A model generated the notes under the pieces. The model did not search any database, was not told the DNA's origin, and saw only the letters and a program-made list of their open reading frames with translations. The position numbers and the translations under genes were made by a program. From the NCBI GenBank assembly GCA_013331015.1, contig DUHF01000098.1, positions 7,902-14,903 on the forward strand: 7,002 nt of DNA, written 5' to 3'. The DNA comes from Methanoregula sp. GTDB taxonomy: Archaea; Halobacteriota; Methanomicrobia; Methanomicrobiales; Methanospirillaceae. Positions 1 through 4,867 of the stretch are shown in pieces. How positions within the stretch are numbered: the first letter of the stretch is position 1; each line of letters starts with the position of its first letter.

Positions 1-248
1 TAGCGGATATTCGGGTTTGCCACGATATTGCAGATAACTTTCTCGATGCCGATATTTGCCGTCTGCAAAGTCCCGGAGAGTGCCGCACCGGCCTCAACAC
101 CGGTCCGCACCAGTTTTTCGATCTCGGGCGGAATTGCCTCGGCATCGTACGTGAGAATGATAACGACCGCCGCCGGGGAATAGTCGTTTCCCCGCAGGTA
201 GCGGCCATCTTCAGGGGGGTATTCCGGGTGCGGTTGTACTTTACGCAT
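1..248 (-). CDS. MtrA-like corrinoid methyltransferase subunit, N-terminal part (runs off left edge)
   Basis: Only the first 82 codons are visible; the gene continues past base 1. The translation contains YPPEDGRYLRGNDYSP near residues 9-24, then GVEAGAALSGTLQ and NIGIEKVICNIVANPNIR. This is the conserved N-terminal pattern of subunit A of tetrahydromethanopterin S-methyltransferase. In the membrane Mtr complex MtrA carries the corrinoid that passes a methyl group from methyl-H4MPT to coenzyme M. The corrinoid-ligand histidine of the family lies just beyond the window, so cofactor binding cannot be judged. The ATG at 248 follows a GGAAGTG Shine-Dalgarno-like sequence, and the gene overlaps the end of arsC by 8 nt, so the two are probably translationally coupled. 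Its place after arsC, rather than among mtrEDCBAFGH, suggests a stand-alone paralogue. A role in arsenic methylation is inference. It could instead be an ordinary accessory MtrA copy. Confidence 0.85.
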   Translation of the reverse strand, partial: MRKVQPHPEYPPEDGRYLRGNDYSPAAVVIILTYDAEAIPPEIEKLVRTGVEAGAALSGTLQTANIGIEKVICNIVANPNIR

Positions 249-660
249 GAGCACTTCCAAATGTCGCGTCAATCCACCGGATAATCTCATCGCGGACCTT
301 CCGGAACCCGGCCCGGACTTCCTCATCGGATCCCGTGAATCCCGAAGGATCCGTAAATCCCTGATGGATGACGTCTTTCGCGCCCGGAAAGAACGGGCAG
401 GCTTTGTTCGCAGCATCGCAGACGGTGACAACGGTTTCAATCCCTTTCCCAAAGAGATCATCGATGAGTTTCGACCGCTGCCCGGAGATATCGATCCCGA
501 TCTCTTTCATGACCTCGCTTGCCATCGGATGGACCCGGGTAACTTCCGTACCAGCGCTGAATACTTCGTACCGGTCACCGTATTCAGACTTCATGTACCC
601 TTCCGCCATCTGGGAGCGGGCGGCGTTGTGGGTGCAGATAAAGAGGACTTTTCTCTTCAT
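241..660 (-). CDS. arsC: Arsenate reductase, thioredoxin-coupled (low-molecular-weight phosphatase fold)
   Basis: A 139-residue cytoplasmic enzyme that reduces arsenate to arsenite. The P-loop CTHNAARS (Cys9, Arg15) is the CX5R nucleophile motif of low-molecular-weight tyrosine phosphatase-like arsenate reductases. Cys81 and Cys88 (VCDAANKAC) match the resolving cysteine pair (82/89) of the Staphylococcus/Bacillus thioredoxin-dependent class. Asp104-Pro105 (FTDPSG) supplies the family's general acid. Length fits the family. The start at 660 was chosen because the P-loop must lie near the N-terminus and because it forms an ATGA overlap with acr3; a longer in-frame opening up to 1167 is antisense-like read-through inside acr3. 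The same operon encodes a thioredoxin and an FTR-type reductase, which would supply the reductant this class needs. The stop overlaps the start of the mtrA-like gene. Confidence 0.96.
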   Translation of the reverse strand: MKRKVLFICTHNAARSQMAEGYMKSEYGDRYEVFSAGTEVTRVHPMASEVMKEIGIDISGQRSKLIDDLFGKGIETVVTVCDAANKACPFFPGAKDVIHQGFTDPSGFTGSDEEVRAGFRKVRDEIIRWIDATFGSAHA

Positions 661-1736
661 GCCGGCTCCCCATGAAACATATCTTGTGTCCGAAGGCAGA
701 TCTTCACCAGCATCAGCATGACGGGCACCTCGATCAGGACTCCCACCACCGTAGCAAGCGCTGCCCCGGATGAGAGGCCGAAGAGGATAGTTGCCGTGGC
801 AATGGCAACCTCGAAATGGTTCGATGCGCCGATCATGCCGACAGGCGCGGCATCGCGGTACGGAAGGCTGAAGCGCCGGGCGAGGACGAAATACCCCAGC
901 GTGAAGATGAGAACGGTCTGGATGAAGAGCGGAATTGCGATCCAGAGGATGGTCAACGGGTTCTCGACGATAACATTTCCCTTGAAGCTGAAGAGGAGGA
1001 CGAGCGTCCCGAGAAGCGCAATGATGGAGACGGGTGTCAGGAAATGAAGGAACCGGGTCTCGAACCATTCCATCCCCATACGGGAGATCACCCACTTCCG
1101 CGTGAAGTATCCCGCAACCAGCGGGAGCGCCACGTACACGGCAACCGAGAGGAGGATTGTCTCCCACGGGATCGGCATCGCGTTCACCCCGAGAAGGAAA
1201 CCCCCGAGCGGGGCATAGAGGACGAGCATCGTGAGCGAGTTTATCGCGACCATGATGAGGGTGAGACCGTCATTGCCCTTTGCCAGGTAACTCCACATCA
1301 GCACCATTGCAGTGCAGGGTGCGATGCCGAGGAGGATGCACCCGGCAACATAACTCCGCCAGAGTTCGACCTCGGTCCCATTCATGAGCACCTCGGTGCC
1401 GGGGATGAATCCCACAAAGAGGTACCCGAGAAAGAATGTGGCAAGGATGTACATGGTGAAGGGCTTGATGGCCCAGTTGATGATGAGGGTAAGGGCCACG
1501 GGTTTTGGCGTCCGGGCAGCTTTAAAGACTTCGGCAAAATCGATCTTCACCATGATGGGGTACATCATGAAGAAGAGGGCGATGGCAATAGGGATCGAGA
1601 CCTGGTAGACCGAAAAGGAGTCGAGCGTGACGGCGACTGCGGGAGCGAGGCGGCCTATCAGGATGCCGCCAATGATACAGAGGGCCACCCAGACCGTGAG
1701 ATACTTCTCAAACGTACTCAGGCGGCGTTCGGTCAT
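657..1736 (-). CDS. acr3: Arsenite efflux carrier Acr3
   Basis: A 359-residue integral membrane protein with about ten hydrophobic segments; it exports arsenite in the bile/arsenite/riboflavin transporter superfamily. Diagnostic motifs are LGIAPCTAMVLMWSYLAKG around Cys141, the conserved TM4 cysteine; SNHFEVAIA near residues 305-313; and GVLIEVPVML with Glu336. The cysteine and the late glutamate correspond to the residues shown to be essential in studied Acr3 proteins (Cys129/Glu305 in Corynebacterium). The start at 1736 follows a GGGGTGA Shine-Dalgarno sequence with a 7-nt spacer. That Shine-Dalgarno sits in a possible small hairpin (1737-1750). The gene ends in an ATGA overlap with arsC, so efflux and reduction are translationally linked. 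A 108-nt spacer upstream separates it from the C_GCAxxG gene. Nothing looks truncated or frameshifted. Confidence 0.97.
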   Translation of the reverse strand: MTERRLSTFEKYLTVWVALCIIGGILIGRLAPAVAVTLDSFSVYQVSIPIAIALFFMMYPIMVKIDFAEVFKAARTPKPVALTLIINWAIKPFTMYILATFFLGYLFVGFIPGTEVLMNGTEVELWRSYVAGCILLGIAPCTAMVLMWSYLAKGNDGLTLIMVAINSLTMLVLYAPLGGFLLGVNAMPIPWETILLSVAVYVALPLVAGYFTRKWVISRMGMEWFETRFLHFLTPVSIIALLGTLVLLFSFKGNVIVENPLTILWIAIPLFIQTVLIFTLGYFVLARRFSLPYRDAAPVGMIGASNHFEVAIATATILFGLSSGAALATVVGVLIEVPVMLMLVKICLRTQDMFHGEPA

Positions 1737-1819
1737 GGGGCATTCACCCCGTTTGTGGTAATGCGGTCATTCTCCGGTGTCATCATCCTGTACCTCGTAT
1801 CATCATTCTGCACCTTCAT
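1733..1819 (-). CDS. Possible 28-residue leader peptide ahead of acr3
   Basis: The 108-nt spacer between the C_GCAxxG gene and acr3 contains a small open frame starting ATG AAG GTG at 1819. It is preceded by GGTGGAG at a usable Shine-Dalgarno distance. Its TGA overlaps the acr3 start codon in the same ATGA arrangement as four other junctions here. The peptide is polar (MKVQNDDTRYRMM at the start, TTNGVNAP at the end) and matches no family I recognise. Points against it are the short length, the AGG codons and the absence of any recognisable domain. It may act as a translated leader that couples ribosomes into acr3, or it may be chance. A longer in-frame opening upstream to 1930 overlaps the real C_GCAxxG gene and is not credible. 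Confidence 0.22.
   Translation of the reverse strand: MKVQNDDTRYRMMTPENDRITTNGVNAP
1737..1750 (-). promoter_or_regulatory. Acr3 ribosome-binding site inside a small potential hairpin
   Basis: Read on the minus strand this is GGGGTGAATGCCCC, directly before the acr3 ATG. GGGGTGA is the ribosome-binding site, and GGGG can pair with CCCC across a six-base loop. The stem is only four base pairs, all G-C, so the structure is plausible but weak. Whether it limits acr3 translation is inference. Confidence 0.35.
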
Positions 1820-1844
1820 CGTTCTCCACCGTAAATCCATTCTC

Positions 1845-2282
1845 TTACAGAATCCGCTCAAGGATCTCCGCTGCATCGCGCACGCAGGTCGGGCATTGTA
1901 TTTTGAACAGGTTCGCCTTTGCAGCTTCATCGTACTCAGCCTGAATACTCAGGTTGTACCCGAGGATACTAGTGCAGTTAACCGAGCCGTGCTTCTGTTC
2001 AAATTCCTGGATAAACTGCCGGGTGAGCGCCCGGGTCTTTTCCGTTGCACCGCCATCAACGCCCGGAACTTCCTTGCCGTACTTCAGGCCGATAACCATG
2101 ATCGCACCGGATACCGCACCGCAGATATTGCCGGTCCGGGAGATCCCGGCGCCAAACCCGCACGCGATCTTCCGGGCGGTCCTTTCGTCAAGCCCGAGAT
2201 CTTGCGCAAATGCACCAAAAACGGAGGCCGAGCATGTTATCCCTTTTGAAAAACTTCCTGCTGCATCATCGCTTTTTGTCAT
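1845..2282 (-). CDS. C_GCAxxG_C_C family redox protein
   Basis: A 145-residue soluble protein of the C_GCAxxG_C_C family (putative redox proteins, function undetermined). Recognisable features are GITCSASVFGAF (Cys17), the helix KIACGFGAGISRTGNICGAVSGA (residues 38-60, Cys41 and Cys54) followed by IMVIGLKYG, then NCTSILGYNLS (Cys103) and a final CPTCVRDAAEILE with Cys130 and Cys133. The C-terminal CxxC and spaced cysteines fit metal binding or disulfide exchange. No signal peptide is visible. The start at 2282 is the first ATG after an in-frame TGA and has AGGGA about 7 nt upstream, a modest ribosome-binding site. A 57-nt spacer separates it from the DUF166 gene upstream, and 108 nt lie between its stop and acr3. 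Location within the run of arsenic and thiol genes suggests a thiol or metal(loid) role; this is inference. Confidence 0.88.
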   Translation of the reverse strand: MTKSDDAAGSFSKGITCSASVFGAFAQDLGLDERTARKIACGFGAGISRTGNICGAVSGAIMVIGLKYGKEVPGVDGGATEKTRALTRQFIQEFEQKHGSVNCTSILGYNLSIQAEYDEAAKANLFKIQCPTCVRDAAEILERIL

Positions 2283-2339
2283 AGGTCATTCCCTGAATCG
2301 TTCTTCATCCGGGCAAACAGTCATATCTCCCCGTCTCCT

Positions 2340-3029
2340 TCACGCCCGGTGCATTTTCTCTTCGATGACCCTCTCCATCTCTTCGGTGAACGGCTTTACC
2401 CGTTCTGCCACAATCGGCGATACAGCTGCGATCGCACGGACCAGTTCCCGGATATGGAGCAGGCCGGAGACTTCCTTGTCGCAGGTCTTCCCGAGCCGGG
2501 GCGCCCGGCAGAAGTGGCAGATCCGCAGGCCGTAGTGCCGGAGCTGTTCGGCGCTGAGGGTTGTGCCGGGCAGTTCTTTGCTGGCTTCAACCGTTGAGCC
2601 GCAGGGAGATCCCCGGAGGACCCTGACCTGCTCAATTGTCCCATCATCTTTCACCGTCACGTCAAATACCGGCCGGCCGAACACTTTGGCAAACTCGTTG
2701 ATCTCCGGTATCCAGGTGTTGTCTTCAAGCGAGCACATGGTTGGTGCTGCCACGATATTCTCGTTGATCCCCTTTGCCTGCCGGAGAAACCCGGGACCGA
2801 AACTGACGCCGAGGATCACCGGTTTTTGTTTGTCGATAATGGCGAGGGCAACGTCCGGGTGGCGGACATACGAGATGTAGAGATCGCAGTCCGGGAGGGG
2901 AAGTTCGAGATCGTCGACCATGATGCTTTGGGGGAACGGTGCCATGATCCATTCGGCCGGAAACTTTTCCCGGATGATCTCATATGCCCGGTCACCGTAT
3001 GCACCATCGCTGACAATGCCGATCTTCAT
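2340..3029 (-). CDS. DUF166 family protein (often named thymidylate synthase in archaea)
   Basis: A 229-residue protein matching the archaeal DUF166 family (PF02593/COG1810), found mainly in methanogens. It opens with MKIGIVSDGAYGDRAYEII, a Rossmann-like first strand and loop. It has DLYISYVRHPDVAL near 49-62 and VILGVSFGPGFLRQAKG near 71-87. A cysteine-rich C-terminal region follows: SPCGST (Cys143) and ICHFCRAP..GKTCDKE (Cys171, Cys174, Cys183). These cysteines could hold an iron-sulfur cluster. Some databases call the family thymidylate synthase, but none of the standard ThyA or ThyX motifs is visible, and I would not accept that function from sequence alone. The start at 3029 overlaps the DUF2703 stop as ATGA. 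In this operon a redox or metal-handling role seems more likely, but the function is unknown. Confidence 0.87.
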   Translation of the reverse strand: MKIGIVSDGAYGDRAYEIIREKFPAEWIMAPFPQSIMVDDLELPLPDCDLYISYVRHPDVALAIIDKQKPVILGVSFGPGFLRQAKGINENIVAAPTMCSLEDNTWIPEINEFAKVFGRPVFDVTVKDDGTIEQVRVLRGSPCGSTVEASKELPGTTLSAEQLRHYGLRICHFCRAPRLGKTCDKEVSGLLHIRELVRAIAAVSPIVAERVKPFTEEMERVIEEKMHRA

Positions 3030-3424
3030 GGATTCACCCCAAGCGCACGGTACGCGGCGTTCCGGATCATCTCCGGTGGGATGTCCTCATACCGCTCATT
3101 GCCTATCTCGATCGCCCGACAGCAGGTGCTCTCCCCGGCAAGGGTACCGCAGGACGGGCAGTCGGTTGATACGACGCCGGCAGCAAGCAGGTCCTCGATC
3201 TTTGTCCCGTTCATCAGGATCTCGTTCGACTCCGCGATCCGTATCTTGTCAAGGAGCGTCTCGGTCAGGTTGATCTTCACGCCAGCGGGAGCGAACTCGC
3301 GCCGGAGTTCTTCAACAACGGATTTGAGGGAGTCACCGGTCTTCCCGCACCGCTCGCAGGTGGCATCGCCGACTGCGAAGTGCTTCCATTCAATCTCCAG
3401 ACGCTTGTACCGGGGGGCAATCAT
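3026..3424 (-). CDS. DUF2703 family cysteine-rich protein
   Basis: A 132-residue cytoplasmic protein resembling DUF2703 (PF10865). It has the IEWKHFAVG start, a CERC pair (Cys23, Cys26) followed by KTGDSLKSVVEELRREF, and the segment SNEILMNGTKIEDLL (66-80). A second cysteine cluster, DCPSCGTLAGESTCCR, contains Cys89, Cys92, Cys101 and Cys102. GNERYEDIPPEMIRNAA closes the domain. The central part reads like a thioredoxin-fold strand-helix arrangement in which an internal segment (NEILMNG.KIEDLL) resembles the substrate-side loop. The CxxC pairs fit a metal site or disulfide. Both ends overlap neighbours by ATGA (3421-3424 and 3026-3029), giving tight coupling to DGC protein 2 and DUF166. Family function is unknown; DUF2703 genes recur in arsenic and mercury contexts as far as I recall. 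Confidence 0.86.
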   Translation of the reverse strand: MIAPRYKRLEIEWKHFAVGDATCERCGKTGDSLKSVVEELRREFAPAGVKINLTETLLDKIRIAESNEILMNGTKIEDLLAAGVVSTDCPSCGTLAGESTCCRAIEIGNERYEDIPPEMIRNAAYRALGVNP

Positions 3425-3771
3425 TCCTGCTGACTCCCGATCTTCATGATCGCATGGACCACTTTCTCGATCTCATCGTACTGCACTTCTCCCATTCCCT
3501 TCTTCTCGATCCCGAGTTCGGTAGCGATGATATGGTGATGGGGCGCGATGCGGGAGGAGGAGAGTTTCTTCGTAGCGCAGCAGTCTTTGCAACCGTCGAT
3601 CACGATCAGTTCGTCTGCAACCCCGATCTCCGTTTCGAGCATTGCAGCAGATTGCTTGGCATGCATCCAGAGGTACTGTCCGGGTTTTCGCTGCATCAGC
3701 ATGGTGGCAGCCTGCGTGGTGAGCTTCCCGACGTTCGAGATACCCGAGCAGGTGACAATCGCGAAGGTCAT
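3421..3771 (-). CDS. DGC-domain putative zinc-binding protein 2
   Basis: A 116-residue protein of the DGC family (PF08859, putative zinc-binding). It begins MTFAIVTCSGISNVGKLTTQ, with Cys8 in the first loop. The defining motif is IDGCKDCCATKK (Asp59-Gly60-Cys61, plus Cys64 and Cys65). The conserved IIATELGIEK and a C-terminal helix DEIEKVVHAIMK follow. The start at 3771 was chosen because it begins directly with the first family strand and makes an ATGA overlap with the FTR gene; an in-frame extension to 3921 lies entirely inside the FTR coding region. It is a paralogue of the DGC protein at 4091-4555, and the two flank the FTR gene. It has three cysteines packed in the DGC loop and no Cys-rich tail, unlike its sister. 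Biochemical function is not established; metal or metalloid binding is the family prediction. Confidence 0.88.
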   Translation of the reverse strand: MTFAIVTCSGISNVGKLTTQAATMLMQRKPGQYLWMHAKQSAAMLETEIGVADELIVIDGCKDCCATKKLSSSRIAPHHHIIATELGIEKKGMGEVQYDEIEKVVHAIMKIGSQQE

Positions 3772-4121
3772 TCGTTTTCCTCCGTTACCGGTTCTGCCCC
3801 ATCCTTCCGGTAGTAGAGCATGCAATGGCAGTGCCCGTCTTTTGCAATCTCGTCCTTGTGGAAGATGCACGGGCAGATGATCGCCCGGTCCTTCTCCAAA
3901 TCGCCGGACCGGAGCCGGCACGGGCAGTACCGGTGCCCGAACCGCTGTTCGTTGCGTGCCAGCCCCCGGATTACCCGGTCGAGAACGTCGTTGTCCGGGT
4001 TCAGCAACCAGCCGTTCTCTCTCGCGTACTCTTCAGCCCACGAACGGATCTCATCTTCGGAAGTCGTGATTGTTCGCCCCGTTTTTCTCGTTAGCAGGTC
4101 CCGCCGCACCCGCAGCCGCAC
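3768..4121 (-). CDS. Ferredoxin:thioredoxin reductase catalytic (beta) chain-type protein
   Basis: The protein carries the full cysteine signature of the FTR catalytic chain: YCPCR (Cys66, Cys68), ICPCIFH (Cys83, Cys85) and GHCHCMLYY (Cys98, Cys100). In plant FTR these six cysteines build the [4Fe-4S] cluster and the adjacent redox disulfide that pass electrons from ferredoxin to thioredoxin. Spacing here is CPC-X14-CPC-X12-CHC, against X16 and X8 in chloroplast enzymes. EEYARENGWLLNPD and VIRGLARNEQRFG precede the motif, as in the family. No variable (alpha) subunit gene is in the window, which matches methanogen homologues that work alone. The start is uncertain: ATG at 4121 overlaps the previous gene by 31 nt and gives an arginine-rich, unconserved N-terminus. 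GTG at 4109 is an alternative, and homology begins only around Glu22. It probably reduces the operon's own thioredoxin. Confidence 0.92.
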   Translation of the reverse strand: MRLRVRRDLLTRKTGRTITTSEDEIRSWAEEYARENGWLLNPDNDVLDRVIRGLARNEQRFGHRYCPCRLRSGDLEKDRAIICPCIFHKDEIAKDGHCHCMLYYRKDGAEPVTEENE

Positions 4122-4555
4122 CCGCTGTTATTCCCGCCGGATTTCTTATCAGGGGGTGCAGCTGTTTTCGTCCGGCCTTCACCCTTCCAGCACGCAGCAA
4201 CGATCTTCTCGACATCGTCCTGCGTGTAGTCCTTTGAGGGTCCCTTGGTGATGCCGAGTTCCGTCAGGATCAGGTGCTGTCCCACCGGGACGCCTTGTGC
4301 TTCCGCGATCTTCTTTGCGCAGAGCATCGGGCAGCCATCGAGCACGACAACCTCATCTACGACTTTTGCATTCCTGACCAGTCCCTCGGAACCGATGGCA
4401 AGCAATGCAACGCAGGCAATGCTTCCATACCCTTCCTCAGTCAGCTGGATGGCTGCAAGGTTGGTCAGCTGTCCGGTATTTGCCTGCCCGGCGCAGGGGA
4501 AGATGATCCGCTTCTTCTCATTCTGTCCACATGAACATGAGGGTGCTTCTGCCAT
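4091..4555 (-). CDS. DGC-domain putative zinc-binding protein 1 with Cys/Gly-rich tail
   Basis: A 154-residue cytoplasmic protein of the DGC family (PF08859). The N-terminus has a CSC element (Cys7, Cys9), then RIIFPCAGQANTGQLTNLAA with Cys21. The signature VVLDGCPMLCAKK (Asp73-Gly74-Cys75, Cys79) and LILTELGITKG follow. After the domain (about residue 125) a low-complexity linker leads to a tail SGCGCGCGGTC carrying Cys146, 148, 150 and 154. That tail looks like a soft-metal or metalloid binding appendage. The start at 4555 has a strong ribosome-binding site (AGGAG, partly inside the last codons of the thioredoxin gene, 4 nt away). The end overlaps the annotated FTR start by 31 nt, so the tail is encoded in the overlap. 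It is paralogous to DGC protein 2. The exact ligand is unknown. Confidence 0.9.
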   Translation of the reverse strand: MAEAPSCSCGQNEKKRIIFPCAGQANTGQLTNLAAIQLTEEGYGSIACVALLAIGSEGLVRNAKVVDEVVVLDGCPMLCAKKIAEAQGVPVGQHLILTELGITKGPSKDYTQDDVEKIVAACWKGEGRTKTAAPPDKKSGGNNSGCGCGCGGTC

Positions 4556-4559
4556 TTTT

Positions 4560-4796
4560 TCACTCCTGTAATAAAGATTTGATCTCGTTCACGTCCGGCA
4601 CCCGGCCTTCCGCAACGACTTCCCCGTTGATGAAGAGTGCGGGTGTGAGCATGACCCCTGCCTCAACGATCGCATCCAGGTCTTCGACTTTCACTACTTC
4701 GGCAGCAATGCCGAGTTCCTTTACCGCAGCCTGCACGTTGTCAAACAACCGTTTGCACTTTGCACAGCCGGTTCCGAGTACTTCGATCTTTGTCAT
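4560..4796 (-). CDS. Small thioredoxin/glutaredoxin-like protein (MTH895 type)
   Basis: A 78-residue redox protein. It opens MTKIEVLGTGCAKCKRLF, with the CxxC active site at Cys11-Cys14. It keeps the cis-proline loop VMLTPALFINGEVVAEG (Pro52) and a terminal helix, the compact thioredoxin fold of archaeal 'redox-active disulfide protein 2' such as Methanothermobacter MTH895. The start is taken at ATG 4796. A GTG at 4805 would add three residues (MDI) but puts an atypical extension on a family that is normally about 77-80 residues long. It is the first gene of the operon, downstream of a candidate TATA box, and is followed after 4 nt by DGC protein 1. The likely role is to accept electrons from the FTR-type protein and reduce the Cys81-Cys88 disulfide of ArsC. 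Pairing with a UPF0718 permease gene is common for this family as far as I recall. Confidence 0.92.
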   Translation of the reverse strand: MTKIEVLGTGCAKCKRLFDNVQAAVKELGIAAEVVKVEDLDAIVEAGVMLTPALFINGEVVAEGRVPDVNEIKSLLQE

Positions 4797-4804
4797 GATA
4801 TCCA

Positions 4805-4846
4805 CACAAATAACAATTCAATTTTTTTTGTATTAATAATTGTGTT
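4805..4846 (-). promoter_or_regulatory. Candidate promoter of the thioredoxin-arsenic operon with imperfect inverted repeat
   Basis: This is the most AT-rich stretch in the window. On the minus strand TTATTAATA (4831-4839) resembles an archaeal TATA box. About 25 nt further on, transcription would start near 4808-4812, giving a short leader before the ATG at 4796. The element is bracketed by ACACAA and TTGTGT (4804-4809 and 4841-4846), the ends of an imperfect inverted repeat that a dimeric repressor could use. No repressor gene is visible here, so the operator reading is inference. Confidence 0.4.
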
Positions 4847-4867
4847 TAATCCATTTTTCCCACTGAA

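Noticed and set aside
661..1167. N-terminal extension of arsC by 169 residues
   Set aside because: The extension lies inside acr3 in another frame. ArsC needs its CX5R loop near the N-terminus, and the ATGA overlap at 657-660 gives the natural start.
1820..1930. Upstream extension of the 28-codon leader frame into the C_GCAxxG gene
   Set aside because: It overlaps the conserved CPTC-containing end of a recognised gene in another frame and has no supported start.
816..2249. Long plus-strand open frame of 477 codons opposite acr3 and the C_GCAxxG gene
   Set aside because: It is antisense to two well-recognised genes, and its product is a composition-biased string rich in His, Asp, Glu, Gly and Arg with no domain. 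Such frames are normal shadows in GC-rich genes.
3772..3921. 50-residue N-terminal extension of DGC protein 2
   Set aside because: It falls entirely within the FTR coding region, shows no DGC similarity, and the ATG at 3771 begins exactly at the family's first strand.
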